Origin: Solobacterium sp.
GTDB lineage: Bacteria; Bacillota_I; Bacilli_A; Erysipelotrichales; Erysipelotrichaceae
Length of the DNA stretch: 9,318 bases
Reading direction: 5' to 3'
Assembly: GCA_017475415.1 (NCBI GenBank)
Contig: JAFVFM010000248.1
Location: 1-9,318, forward strand
Below the pieces are notes generated by a model that ran no database searches, was not told the DNA's origin, and saw nothing but the letters and a program-made list of their open reading frames with translations. Of the stretch, positions 1 to 5,609 are shown piece by piece (positions within the stretch are counted from its first letter, which is position 1; every line of letters starts with the position of its first letter). The position numbers were made by a program, and so were the translations under genes.

Positions 1-267
1 ACAGGCTTGCATACAGAAGACGTAAGTAGGCTGATTACCGTACTACAAAGGATTGTAGATAATGGGGATACAGTAATCGTGATTGAGCATAATTTAGATG
101 TGATTAAATGTGCCGATTGGATTATTGACTTAGGTCCTGATGGTGGCGATAATGGGGGTACAATTGTTGCCCAAGGTACACCAGAAAAAGTAGCTTCTAC
201 AAAAGGAAGTTATACAGGTGAATATTTAACAAAAGCGATAGAATGGGCTAGGAAGTATCAAAAATAA
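1..267 (+). CDS. uvrA: UvrA excinuclease subunit A, C-terminal end (5' partial)
   Basis: This is the last 88 residues of UvrA, the damage-recognition ATPase of UvrABC nucleotide excision repair, which acts on DNA in the cytoplasm. The frame is open from base 1 (T-G-L-H-T-E-D) and ends at TAA 265-267. The segment [23 protein letters not shown] is cut here to its keys: hydrophobic strand, E-H-N Walker B/switch His of the second ABC ATPase domain, then the D-L-G-P-x-G-G-D-x-G-G signature typical of UvrA C-termini, followed by G-T-P-E-K-V-A. The gene begins outside the window. The next gene starts 10 bases downstream, suggesting co-transcription. The identification is based on recalled family motifs and is firm. 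Confidence 0.96.
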   Translation, partial: TGLHTEDVSRLITVLQRIVDNGDTVIVIEHNLDVIKCADWIIDLGPDGGDNGGTIVAQGTPEKVASTKGSYTGEYLTKAIEWARKYQK

Positions 268-277
268 AGGTGAAGAA

Positions 278-574
278 ATGAAAATTAATCGTATACCAAC
301 AAAGGAAGAATATGAGCGTTTGTCGACAAGAATCTTTGAAATACTAAAAGAACAAGAAGATTTTGAAACCGCTAATGAAACAAATTATTCGGTAGGCGTT
401 TTAACTGGTATTTGGATGATGGCCAATGAGTTAAAACAAACTATAGAAGAAGATGGTTTTGTGTTTGATGGTGATGTGGAAGGCTTAATGGATGAAATGC
501 AAGAAAGAATCCATGCGAAGGCCTTGCGCATTATGGAAAAGAATAAGTCGAAGGAAGAGGAGATTGCGTTATAA
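278..574 (+). CDS. Small acidic hypothetical protein
   Basis: I do not recognise this 98-residue protein. It is rich in Glu, Lys and Met and looks almost entirely alpha-helical, with no signal peptide, membrane segment, Cys cluster or nucleotide-binding motif. A more hydrophobic centre (YSVGVLTGIWMMANEL, about residues 37-52) is flanked by charged helices, and the C-terminus is strongly charged (KNKSKEEE). AGGTGA lies just before the ATG at 278, which supports this start. It follows uvrA by 10 bases and precedes the gamma-glutamyltransferase gene by 54, so it is probably an operon member. The sequence gives no basis for assigning a function; a small soluble helical protein is all that can be said. 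Confidence 0.8.
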   Translation: MKINRIPTKEEYERLSTRIFEILKEQEDFETANETNYSVGVLTGIWMMANELKQTIEEDGFVFDGDVEGLMDEMQERIHAKALRIMEKNKSKEEEIAL

Positions 575-595
575 TCTTCTTTTTCATATATACCG

Positions 596-601
596 TATAA
601 T
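596..601 (+). promoter_or_regulatory. Possible -10 box upstream of ggt
   Basis: A perfect TATAAT lies 27 bases before the ggt start, in the 54-base gap after the small hypothetical gene. I see no convincing -35 at 16-18 bases upstream and no extended -10 TG, so this could be a weak internal promoter or chance in AT-rich DNA. Confidence 0.3.
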
Positions 602-628
602 GGAATAGCTTTTCTTGTGAGGTGAAAG

Positions 629-2239
629 ATGAACTATAATGTCTTAGAAAAATATCAAAGTAGAAGTCGTTATTGTGTATGTGCAAAAAATGGAATGGTG
701 GCTACAGGTTCCGCTTTAGCGAGTTCTGCTGGTTTAGAAATCTTACAAAAAGGGGGTAATGCGGTTGATGCGGCAATCGCTACTGCTGCCGCATTAACAG
801 TAGTAGAACCAACAGCGAATGGCTTAGGTAGTGATGCTTTTGCGATTGTTTGGATGAAGGATAAAATGTATGGCTTAAACGCTAGTGGTTATACTCCTAA
901 ACATTTGACTGCTGATTATGTTAAATTAGCTGGTTATTCAAAAGAAATGCCCAAGCATGGTTGGTTGCCGGTTATGGTTCCTGGGGCAGTAAAAGGGTGG
1001 GTGCGTTTATCTGAACAATTTGGTAAATTGTCATTTGCTGAAGTATTAGCTCCTGCAATTCGTTTGGCAGAAGAAGGTTATCCTATTTCTTGCGCGTTGA
1101 GTGAGTCTTGGCAAAAGGCTGTAGAGCAATATAAAAAAATAGGAGAAGGCAAAAGAGAATTCAAGGGTTTCTTTCAAACATTCACAAAGAATGGGGAAAG
1201 TTACCAATTTGGGGATATTGTGCAATTAAAAGATCATGCGAAAAGTTTGCGATTAATTGCGGAAACTAGGGGTGAAGCTTTCTATAAGGGAGAGATAGCG
1301 GATCAATTGATTAAGCAATCTCTTCGTGATGGAGGTGTATTCACAAAAGAAGATTTAGCTAACTATGATGTGGAATGGGTGAAACCAATTGGTGTGAATT
1401 ATCGTGGCTATGATGTATGGGAAATTCCTCCTAATGGGCAAGGGATAACGGCATTAATGGCCTTAAATATATTGAAGGAATTTTCTTTGGAAGAAAGAAA
1501 TCCAGCCAGCTTGCATAAACAAATCGAAGCTATGAAATTGGCCTTTGCAGATGGCAAATACTATATTAGCGATGTAAAAGATATGCGTTTAGATTATCAT
1601 CGTTTAATTTTGCCAGAATATGGTAAGGCTAGAGCGAAAGAAATTACCGATATGGCTGGTATGCCTATTTCTTCTGTTCCCCCAAAAAGTGGTACGGTAT
1701 ATTTATGTACTGCCGATGGGGAAGGAAATATGGTTTCTTATATTCAATCTAACTATATGGGCTTTGGTTCAGGTATCGTATTAGAAGGTTATGGGGTGGC
1801 TTTACAAAATCGTGGTGCTGATTTTTCTTTAGATGAAGATGATGCGAATTATTTGAAGCCCCAAAAAAGAACGTATCATACTATCATTCCTGGCTTTCTA
1901 ACTAAAGGCAAAGAAGCGATTGGTCCATTTGGTGTAATGGGTGGCTATATGCAACCGCAGGGTCATGTGCAAGTCATTTCCAATATGATTGATTTCCATA
2001 TGAATCCACAAATGGCTTTAGATAGTCCTAGATGGCAGTGGGTAAGTGATAGAAAAGTCTTAGTAGAAAGAGATTTTGATGAAGCAATTGTTAGGGACTT
2101 ATTAAGAAGAGGGCATGAAGTAGAATACAGTGATGTGGTTTCTAGCTTTGGGCGAGGTGAAATCATTCATCGTACAAAAGAAGGTGTACTTATTGGCGCT
2201 TGTGAATCGAGAACAGATGCCAATATAGCATGTTATTGA
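629..2239 (+). CDS. ggt: Gamma-glutamyltransferase family protein (YwrD-like)
   Basis: This 536-residue protein belongs to the gamma-glutamyltranspeptidase N-terminal-nucleophile hydrolase family, whose members cleave or transfer the gamma-glutamyl group of glutathione and related compounds after self-cleavage into two chains. The family opening is clear: residues 24-75 contain V-A-T-G, then G-G-N-A-V-D-A-A-I-A-T (42-52) and V-V-E-P-T-A-N-G-L-G-S-D-A-F (58-71). The likely nucleophile and processing site is Thr356 in K-S-G-T-V, followed by D-G-E-G-N-M-V-S and the F-G-S-G-I loop (379-383), N-R-G-A-D-F (394-399) and M-G-G-Y-M-Q-P-Q-G-H (437-446). No signal peptide is visible, so it should be cytoplasmic, as in the B. 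subtilis YwrD branch and unlike secreted Ggt. GAGGTGA precedes the ATG. The two CHR genes follow after 7 bases. Substrate cannot be told from sequence; YwrD-type enzymes may not use glutathione well. Confidence 0.9.
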   Translation: MNYNVLEKYQSRSRYCVCAKNGMVATGSALASSAGLEILQKGGNAVDAAIATAAALTVVEPTANGLGSDAFAIVWMKDKMYGLNASGYTPKHLTADYVKLAGYSKEMPKHGWLPVMVPGAVKGWVRLSEQFGKLSFAEVLAPAIRLAEEGYPISCALSESWQKAVEQYKKIGEGKREFKGFFQTFTKNGESYQFGDIVQLKDHAKSLRLIAETRGEAFYKGEIADQLIKQSLRDGGVFTKEDLANYDVEWVKPIGVNYRGYDVWEIPPNGQGITALMALNILKEFSLEERNPASLHKQIEAMKLAFADGKYYISDVKDMRLDYHRLILPEYGKARAKEITDMAGMPISSVPPKSGTVYLCTADGEGNMVSYIQSNYMGFGSGIVLEGYGVALQNRGADFSLDEDDANYLKPQKRTYHTIIPGFLTKGKEAIGPFGVMGGYMQPQGHVQVISNMIDFHMNPQMALDSPRWQWVSDRKVLVERDFDEAIVRDLLRRGHEVEYSDVVSSFGRGEIIHRTKEGVLIGACESRTDANIACY

Positions 2240-2246
2240 GGTGGTT

Positions 2247-2792
2247 ATGCAGATATATATCGATTTATTTGTATCATGGTTTAAGATGGGTTTATTTACC
2301 TTTGGGGGTGGCTATGCCATGTTGCCTATGATACAAAAGGAAGTTATTGAAAAACATAAATGGGCTAGTGAAAGGGAAATTATGGATTATTATGCTGTAG
2401 GGCAATGTACACCGGGCGTCATAGCGGTAAATACGGCGACTTTTGTAGGCTATAAAATAATAGGCATCTTAGGGGGGATAGTGGCTACATTAGGTGTAGT
2501 AAGTCCTTCCTTACTGATTATTTCTATCTTGACTAGCTTAATTGCGAACTTTTCGGATTTGGAGATTGTACAACATGCACTGCATGGTATTCAGGTTGCA
2601 GTATGTGTATTAATGTTTGTAGCAATTGAAAAATTAATCAAAAATGGCATTCAGAATATGGCTAGTTTTCTATTATTTGTAGGTGCTTTTATACTTTCAT
2701 ATTTTACTTCTGTTTCTACTATTTGGATTGTCATTCTAGCGGGTATATGTGGATATGTTATCTATCAAGTAAAGAGCAGGAGGGTAAGCTAA
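2247..2792 (+). CDS. chrA: Chromate transporter (CHR) family protein, first half-size subunit
   Basis: This 181-residue integral membrane protein is a short-chain CHR-superfamily member. These act in pairs, presumably as heterodimers, to export chromate or another anion, but the physiological substrate in anaerobic Bacillota is usually unknown. Family marks are F-G-G-G-Y-A-M-L-P (about residues 19-27) near the N-terminus and G-Q-C-T-P-G-V-I-A-V-N-T-A-T-F-V-G (about 50-66), followed by several hydrophobic helices. I prefer the ATG at 2247 over the in-frame GTG at 2241, because GTG overlaps the GAGGTGG ribosome binding site (2238-2244). It begins 7 bases after ggt and overlaps the second CHR gene by one base (TAATG), so the two are translationally coupled. 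Confidence 0.9.
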   Translation: MQIYIDLFVSWFKMGLFTFGGGYAMLPMIQKEVIEKHKWASEREIMDYYAVGQCTPGVIAVNTATFVGYKIIGILGGIVATLGVVSPSLLIISILTSLIANFSDLEIVQHALHGIQVAVCVLMFVAIEKLIKNGIQNMASFLLFVGAFILSYFTSVSTIWIVILAGICGYVIYQVKSRRVS

Positions 2793-3358
2793 TGCAATTT
2801 TTGTTGATGTGCTGGGAGTTTTTTAAAACAGGCTTATTCGCTGTTGGTGGGGGTCTTGCGACGATTCCTTTCTTACAAGATATGGCGAATCGTTATGGTT
2901 GGTTTACCATACAGGATTTATCTACAATGATTGCGATTAGTGAAAGTACACCAGGGCCAATAGGCGTTAATATGGCTACCTATATTGGTAATCATATGTA
3001 TGGCTTTGTGGGAGGGGTAGCTACTACTTTATCGTTAGTTGCGCCATCTGTTATTGTTGTATGTATTATTGCGAAAATATTAGAACGATTTAAAGAATCA
3101 AAAGTGATTAAAGGTATATTTGAAGGGTTAAGGCCTTCTGTTGTAGGTTTAATTTTAGCTGCAGTACTCAGCATTTATATTTCCTCATTACTACAGATGG
3201 ATACCTATTCTTCAACAAAGAATCTAACCGATTTATTCAATATTAAGGCAATTTTATTATTTGGCATTATGTTAGTTTTCTATAAATGGAAAGAGAAAAC
3301 GCATCCTATTGTGTTTATTGTGTTTGCGGCAGTTTGTGGCATCCTTTTCCATTTTTAG
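2792..3358 (+). CDS. chrA: Chromate transporter (CHR) family protein, second half-size subunit
   Basis: This 188-residue membrane protein is the partner of the upstream CHR half. It repeats the family marks: G-G-G-L-A-T-I-P-F-L (about residues 20-29) and S-E-S-T-P-G-P-I-G-V-N-M-A-T-Y-I-G (about 50-66), followed by hydrophobic helices to the end. The ATG at 2792 is chosen because AGGAGG (2778-2783) lies eight bases upstream and the start overlaps the previous stop by one base. A longer in-frame reading from 2723 lies inside the first CHR gene and is not credible. The last 27 or so codons lie in a direct repeat whose second, damaged copy is found at 4544-4650, just before hprK. The ancestral order was therefore probably chrA directly followed by hprK. 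Confidence 0.9.
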   Translation: MQFLLMCWEFFKTGLFAVGGGLATIPFLQDMANRYGWFTIQDLSTMIAISESTPGPIGVNMATYIGNHMYGFVGGVATTLSLVAPSVIVVCIIAKILERFKESKVIKGIFEGLRPSVVGLILAAVLSIYISSLLQMDTYSSTKNLTDLFNIKAILLFGIMLVFYKWKEKTHPIVFIVFAAVCGILFHF

Positions 3359-3394
3359 AAATCCATTGTGCATGGTATAATTGTCGTGCTTTGG
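3276..3394 (+). repeat. Direct repeat, copy 1: 3' end of CHR gene plus hprK-type promoter
   Basis: This stretch matches 4542-4650. Bases 3278-3314 differ from 4544-4580 at five of 37 positions. Bases 3315-3330 and 3341-3394 (70 in total) are identical to 4581-4596 and 4597-4650. The ten bases AGTTTGTGGC at 3331-3340 are absent from copy 2. The copy includes the CHR stop codon and a TGnTATAAT extended -10 at 3373-3381. Similarity ends abruptly at TTTGG (3394), just where the hprK ribosome binding site begins in the other copy. Confidence 0.93.
3373..3381 (+). promoter_or_regulatory. Orphan extended -10 promoter (duplicate of hprK promoter)
   Basis: TGGTATAAT is identical to the element that precedes hprK in repeat copy 2. 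Here no gene follows directly. A transcript would run about 100 bases into the terminator at 3442-3488, so it probably makes only a short RNA, or contributes to toxin-antitoxin transcription if read-through occurs. Confidence 0.5.
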
Positions 3395-3441
3395 TGAAAA
3401 ATGTCCTGATTTTTCAGATAATATAACTTGAATATATATAG

Positions 3442-3488
3442 AAAACATCGAAAGTGACAATAGTAGTTCACGAACCGATGTTTTTTTT
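3442..3488 (+). terminator. Rho-independent terminator after the CHR genes
   Basis: AAAACATCG (3442-3450) pairs perfectly with CGATGTTTT (3476-3484), with a possible inner GTGA/TTCAC pairing, and the stem runs directly into eight T residues (3481-3488). It would end transcripts from the upstream operon and from the orphan promoter before the toxin-antitoxin promoter. Confidence 0.8.
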
Positions 3489-3554
3489 GGTAAGGGAGAT
3501 TTAAGCTAACAAAAGATTCGAGTGAAGATTATTGTGCAACAATTTTACAATGTA

Positions 3555-3583
3555 TTGCTGTTGTATGGACAAACGAATATAAT
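3555..3583 (+). promoter_or_regulatory. Toxin-antitoxin promoter with candidate operator half-sites
   Basis: TTGCTG (3555-3560) and TATAAT (3578-3583) are separated by 17 bases and lie 37 bases before the antitoxin start. Short palindromes surround them: ATTGT-GCA-ACAAT at 3531-3543 and TTGT-ATGG-ACAA at 3561-3572. These are plausible sites for the ribbon-helix-helix antitoxin to repress its own operon; that role is inferred from the family. Confidence 0.6.
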
Positions 3584-3619
3584 GATTGTATAAGGATAAA
3601 CGGGAAGGAGACAGCTATT

Positions 3620-3928
3620 ATGGTACATAAATCAGCCAATTTGTATGTTCGCATTGAACCAGAAGTAAAAGAACAAGCAGAGAAAATACTGTCCGCACTT
3701 GGCGTGCCTGCATCAAACGCGATCAATATGTTTTATAAACAAATTATTCTTCACAAAGGGATTCCATTTGATGTTGTGCTTCCGAAGAACAAATCACTTA
3801 ATCTATCTTCTTTATCAGCAATAGAGCTTTCTGAAGAATTGGAGAAAGGGTATGCGGATATGAAGGCGGGTCGTACAAAGCCAGCAAAGAAAGTGTTTGC
3901 TGATATCCGTAATGATTATGGTGAATGA
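3620..3928 (+). CDS. relB: RelB/DinJ-family antitoxin
   Basis: This 102-residue protein is a type II antitoxin that should bind and neutralise the toxin encoded next to it and repress the shared promoter. The N-terminal 55 residues show the RelB/DinJ ribbon-helix-helix pattern: a short strand (A-N-L-Y-V-R-I), a helix (P-E-V-K-E-Q-A-E-K-I-L-S-A-L-G), the turn V-P-A-S-N-A-I, then a second helix ending in G-I-P-F (about 48-51). The C-terminal half (about 60-102) is charged and probably wraps the toxin. AAGGAG at 3605-3610 precedes the ATG at 3620. The stop overlaps the toxin start (ATGA), coupling translation. The pair lies between two direct repeats, which suggests recent acquisition as a cassette. 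Confidence 0.9.
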   Translation: MVHKSANLYVRIEPEVKEQAEKILSALGVPASNAINMFYKQIILHKGIPFDVVLPKNKSLNLSSLSAIELSEELEKGYADMKAGRTKPAKKVFADIRNDYGE

Positions 3929-4263
3929 AAAAGTATGAAGTAATTATTGCGGAGCAGGCAGAGCAAGATTTACGAGGAATATATGAATATATTGTTCAGG
4001 AACTCTTATCTCCTGAAAATGCAGTAGGACAACTTAATCGATTGGAAGCGGCAATCAATAAATTAAATACTTTTCCTGAAAGTCATAGGCTGTATGAAGA
4101 AGAACCGTGGCATAGTCGAAATCTTCGAGTATTTCCGGTTGACAGCTTTTTAATATTTTACATTCCTGATAATACTGAAATGACGGTGACAATAATTCGT
4201 GTCATCTATGAAGGAAAAAATATAAAGGAACAATTAAATCGCTTTACTAAATATATGGAGTGA
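3925..4263 (+). CDS. RelE/ParE-superfamily toxin
   Basis: This 112-residue protein is the toxin of the type II pair. RelE-type members cleave mRNA on the ribosome, while ParE-type members poison gyrase; the sequence does not settle which applies here. The fold pattern is visible: strand M-K-K-Y-E-V-I-I (1-8), two helices A-E-Q-D-L-R-G-I-Y-E-Y-I (12-23) and N-A-V-G-Q-L-N-R-L-E-A-A-I (32-44), the F-P-E-S-H-R-L-Y segment (50-57), then strands N-L-R-V-F-P-V-D-S-F-L-I-F-Y-I (66-80) and V-T-I-I-R-V-I-Y-E-G-K-N (88-99). Length is normal. It has no good ribosome binding site of its own and should rely on ATGA coupling to the antitoxin. No gene follows for 395 bases; bases 4264-4526 hold only AT-rich DNA with stops in all frames that I checked. 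Confidence 0.88.
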   Translation: MKKYEVIIAEQAEQDLRGIYEYIVQELLSPENAVGQLNRLEAAINKLNTFPESHRLYEEEPWHSRNLRVFPVDSFLIFYIPDNTEMTVTIIRVIYEGKNIKEQLNRFTKYME

Positions 4264-4541
4264 ATTGTAAATAATAAAACAATAGTGTTGGGAAATGATT
4301 AAATGTAAATAAGGGTTACCTGCATGATTATTTAATTGAGTACCAGCAACTTTTATTATTACTACTAAAGTGAATAAAACATCTGCTGATTAAGTATTTG
4401 AAAAACAAGGCAAAGTGTGGCCTGAGAAGAAGTAGTTGTAGGATAGATAGAAAGCAAAGCTTAGTGGGAATCTTTTTACCTAGACAATAAAATATATTCG
4501 AAAGTGATTACTATATTTGAATAGAATTGAAGTTTACTTGG

Positions 4542-4650
4542 TATTCTACAAACGGAAAGAGAAAACACAGCCTATTGTGCTTATTGTGTTTGCGGCATCC
4601 TTTTCCATTTTTAGAAATCCATTGTGCATGGTATAATTGTCGTGCTTTGG
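4542..4650 (+). repeat. Direct repeat, copy 2: decayed CHR 3' end plus hprK promoter
   Basis: This is the partner of 3276-3394. In the CHR frame it reads V-F-Y-K-R-K-E-K-T-Q-P-I-V-L-I-V-F-A-A, against V-F-Y-K-W-K-E-K-T-H-P-I-V-F-I-V-F-A-A in the intact gene. A 10-base deletion at 4596/4597 then shifts the frame. Weak similarity continues upstream to about 4527, but no further CHR coding sequence is visible before it. The copy is therefore a CHR gene stub that now serves as hprK upstream DNA. Confidence 0.92.
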
Positions 4651-4653
4651 AGG
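4629..4653 (+). promoter_or_regulatory. hprK extended -10 promoter and ribosome binding site
   Basis: TGGTATAAT (4629-4637) is an extended -10 with no clear -35. Transcription should start near 4644, giving a leader of only about 15 bases that contains GGAGG (4649-4653). The ATG at 4659 follows after five bases, which fixes the hprK start. Confidence 0.65.
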
Positions 4654-4658
4654 ACTTT

Positions 4659-5609
4659 ATGGCACAAGATATCTATACGAAAAAAGTAAGTATACGCCAA
4701 TTGAAAGAAGCATTTCGCTTTGAACAATTGACAGGTGATGATAAAGCATTAGATAGGTGGAGTGTTGTACCGGATATTAATCGTCCTGGTTTCGAATTAT
4801 GTGGTTTCTATAAAATGACAGAACCAAGAAGAATCGTTATCATGGGCAACAAGGAAATTGACTATATCAATGAAATGTCTGAACAAGAACAGCGTGAGCG
4901 TTTCCCTCGTTTAACAGATGGTTTAACTCCAGCGATTATTCTTTCACGTAATAATCCTTTACCACCTATTCTCAAAGAAATAGCGATGCAAAATAACTTT
5001 CCTATTTTACGTACTAATTTACCTACTTTCCGTCTAATTACGGATTTAATTGCCTACTTAGATGAACGTCTAGCGGATGAGACGACTTTACCGGGTGTAT
5101 TAATGAATGTTTATGGTAAAGGTGTTCTATTAACTGGTGAAAGTGGCATGGGTAAATCAGAAACGGCTTTGGAATTAATCAATAAGAAACATGTATTGAT
5201 TTCGGATGATAGGGTAGACTGTGAACATATTCATAATAGTATTTATGGTCATGCCCCAGAAATCATAAAGGGTCTATTGGAAATACGTGGTATAGGCATC
5301 ATTGATGTAGAAAAAATGTTTGGTACATCAGCCTTGGGTGATCGTTCGGTAATTGATTTAATTATCCATTTAACACCATTTAATCCAAATGAAGAATATA
5401 ATCGCATTGGCGATGAGACAGAAGAATATACGGAAATCTTAGGCGTTATGGTGCCAACGATTCGCATACCAATTAGTGCAGGAAGAAATGTGGGTGTACT
5501 TGTTGAATCGGCAGTAACCAATTTCCAATTGAAGGAAAAGGGTTATAGTAGCGCTAATGAAATACGCAGACGCTTTAAGAATTTTGTGGAAAGGAATCTA
5601 GAAGAATGA
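4659..5609 (+). CDS. hprK: HPr kinase/phosphorylase
   Basis: HprK phosphorylates HPr on Ser46 with ATP or PPi and removes the phosphate by phosphorolysis, making pyrophosphate; it is the cytoplasmic sensor of carbon catabolite repression. The protein has 316 residues, normal for the family. Residues 1-130 form the N-terminal domain. The Walker A loop G-E-S-G-M-G-K-S is at 160-167, D-D at 183-184 matches the catalytic Asp region, L-E-I-R-G-I-G-I-I-D-V is at 207-217 and A-G-R-N-V at 274-278. Two family positions look altered: the His expected 21 residues before the Walker Lys is Pro145, and the usual P-G-R-N reads A-G-R-N. The frame stays open upstream to a TTG at 4527, but that stretch is the CHR gene stub and promoter. 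It overlaps the next gene by four bases. Confidence 0.95.
   Translation: MAQDIYTKKVSIRQLKEAFRFEQLTGDDKALDRWSVVPDINRPGFELCGFYKMTEPRRIVIMGNKEIDYINEMSEQEQRERFPRLTDGLTPAIILSRNNPLPPILKEIAMQNNFPILRTNLPTFRLITDLIAYLDERLADETTLPGVLMNVYGKGVLLTGESGMGKSETALELINKKHVLISDDRVDCEHIHNSIYGHAPEIIKGLLEIRGIGIIDVEKMFGTSALGDRSVIDLIIHLTPFNPNEEYNRIGDETEEYTEILGVMVPTIRIPISAGRNVGVLVESAVTNFQLKEKGYSSANEIRRRFKNFVERNLEE

Noticed and set aside
1963..2166. Minus-strand reading frame inside the gamma-glutamyltransferase gene
   Set aside because: It is a shadow of a well-supported gene with no ribosome binding site or family pattern. The minus frames at 2992-3174, 3272-3460, 3529-3726 and 5249-5521 were dropped for the same reasons.
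2723..2791. Longer reading of the second CHR protein from an upstream ATG
   Set aside because: It lies within the first CHR gene and gives a non-membrane, Cys-rich start. The ATG at 2792 has AGGAGG and the family N-terminus.
4494..4522. Imperfect inverted repeat TATTCGAAA ... TTTGAATA before hprK, sharing TCGAAAGTGA with the terminator at 3442-3488
   Set aside because: The stem is weak, AT-rich and lacks a T-tract. The shared ten bases may be chance, since the surrounding bases do not align.
4527..4658. Possible 44-residue N-terminal extension of HprK from a TTG codon
   Set aside because: The stretch is the decayed CHR gene end read out of its old frame, plus the hprK promoter. The ATG at 4659 has GGAGG at the right distance and gives the normal family length.
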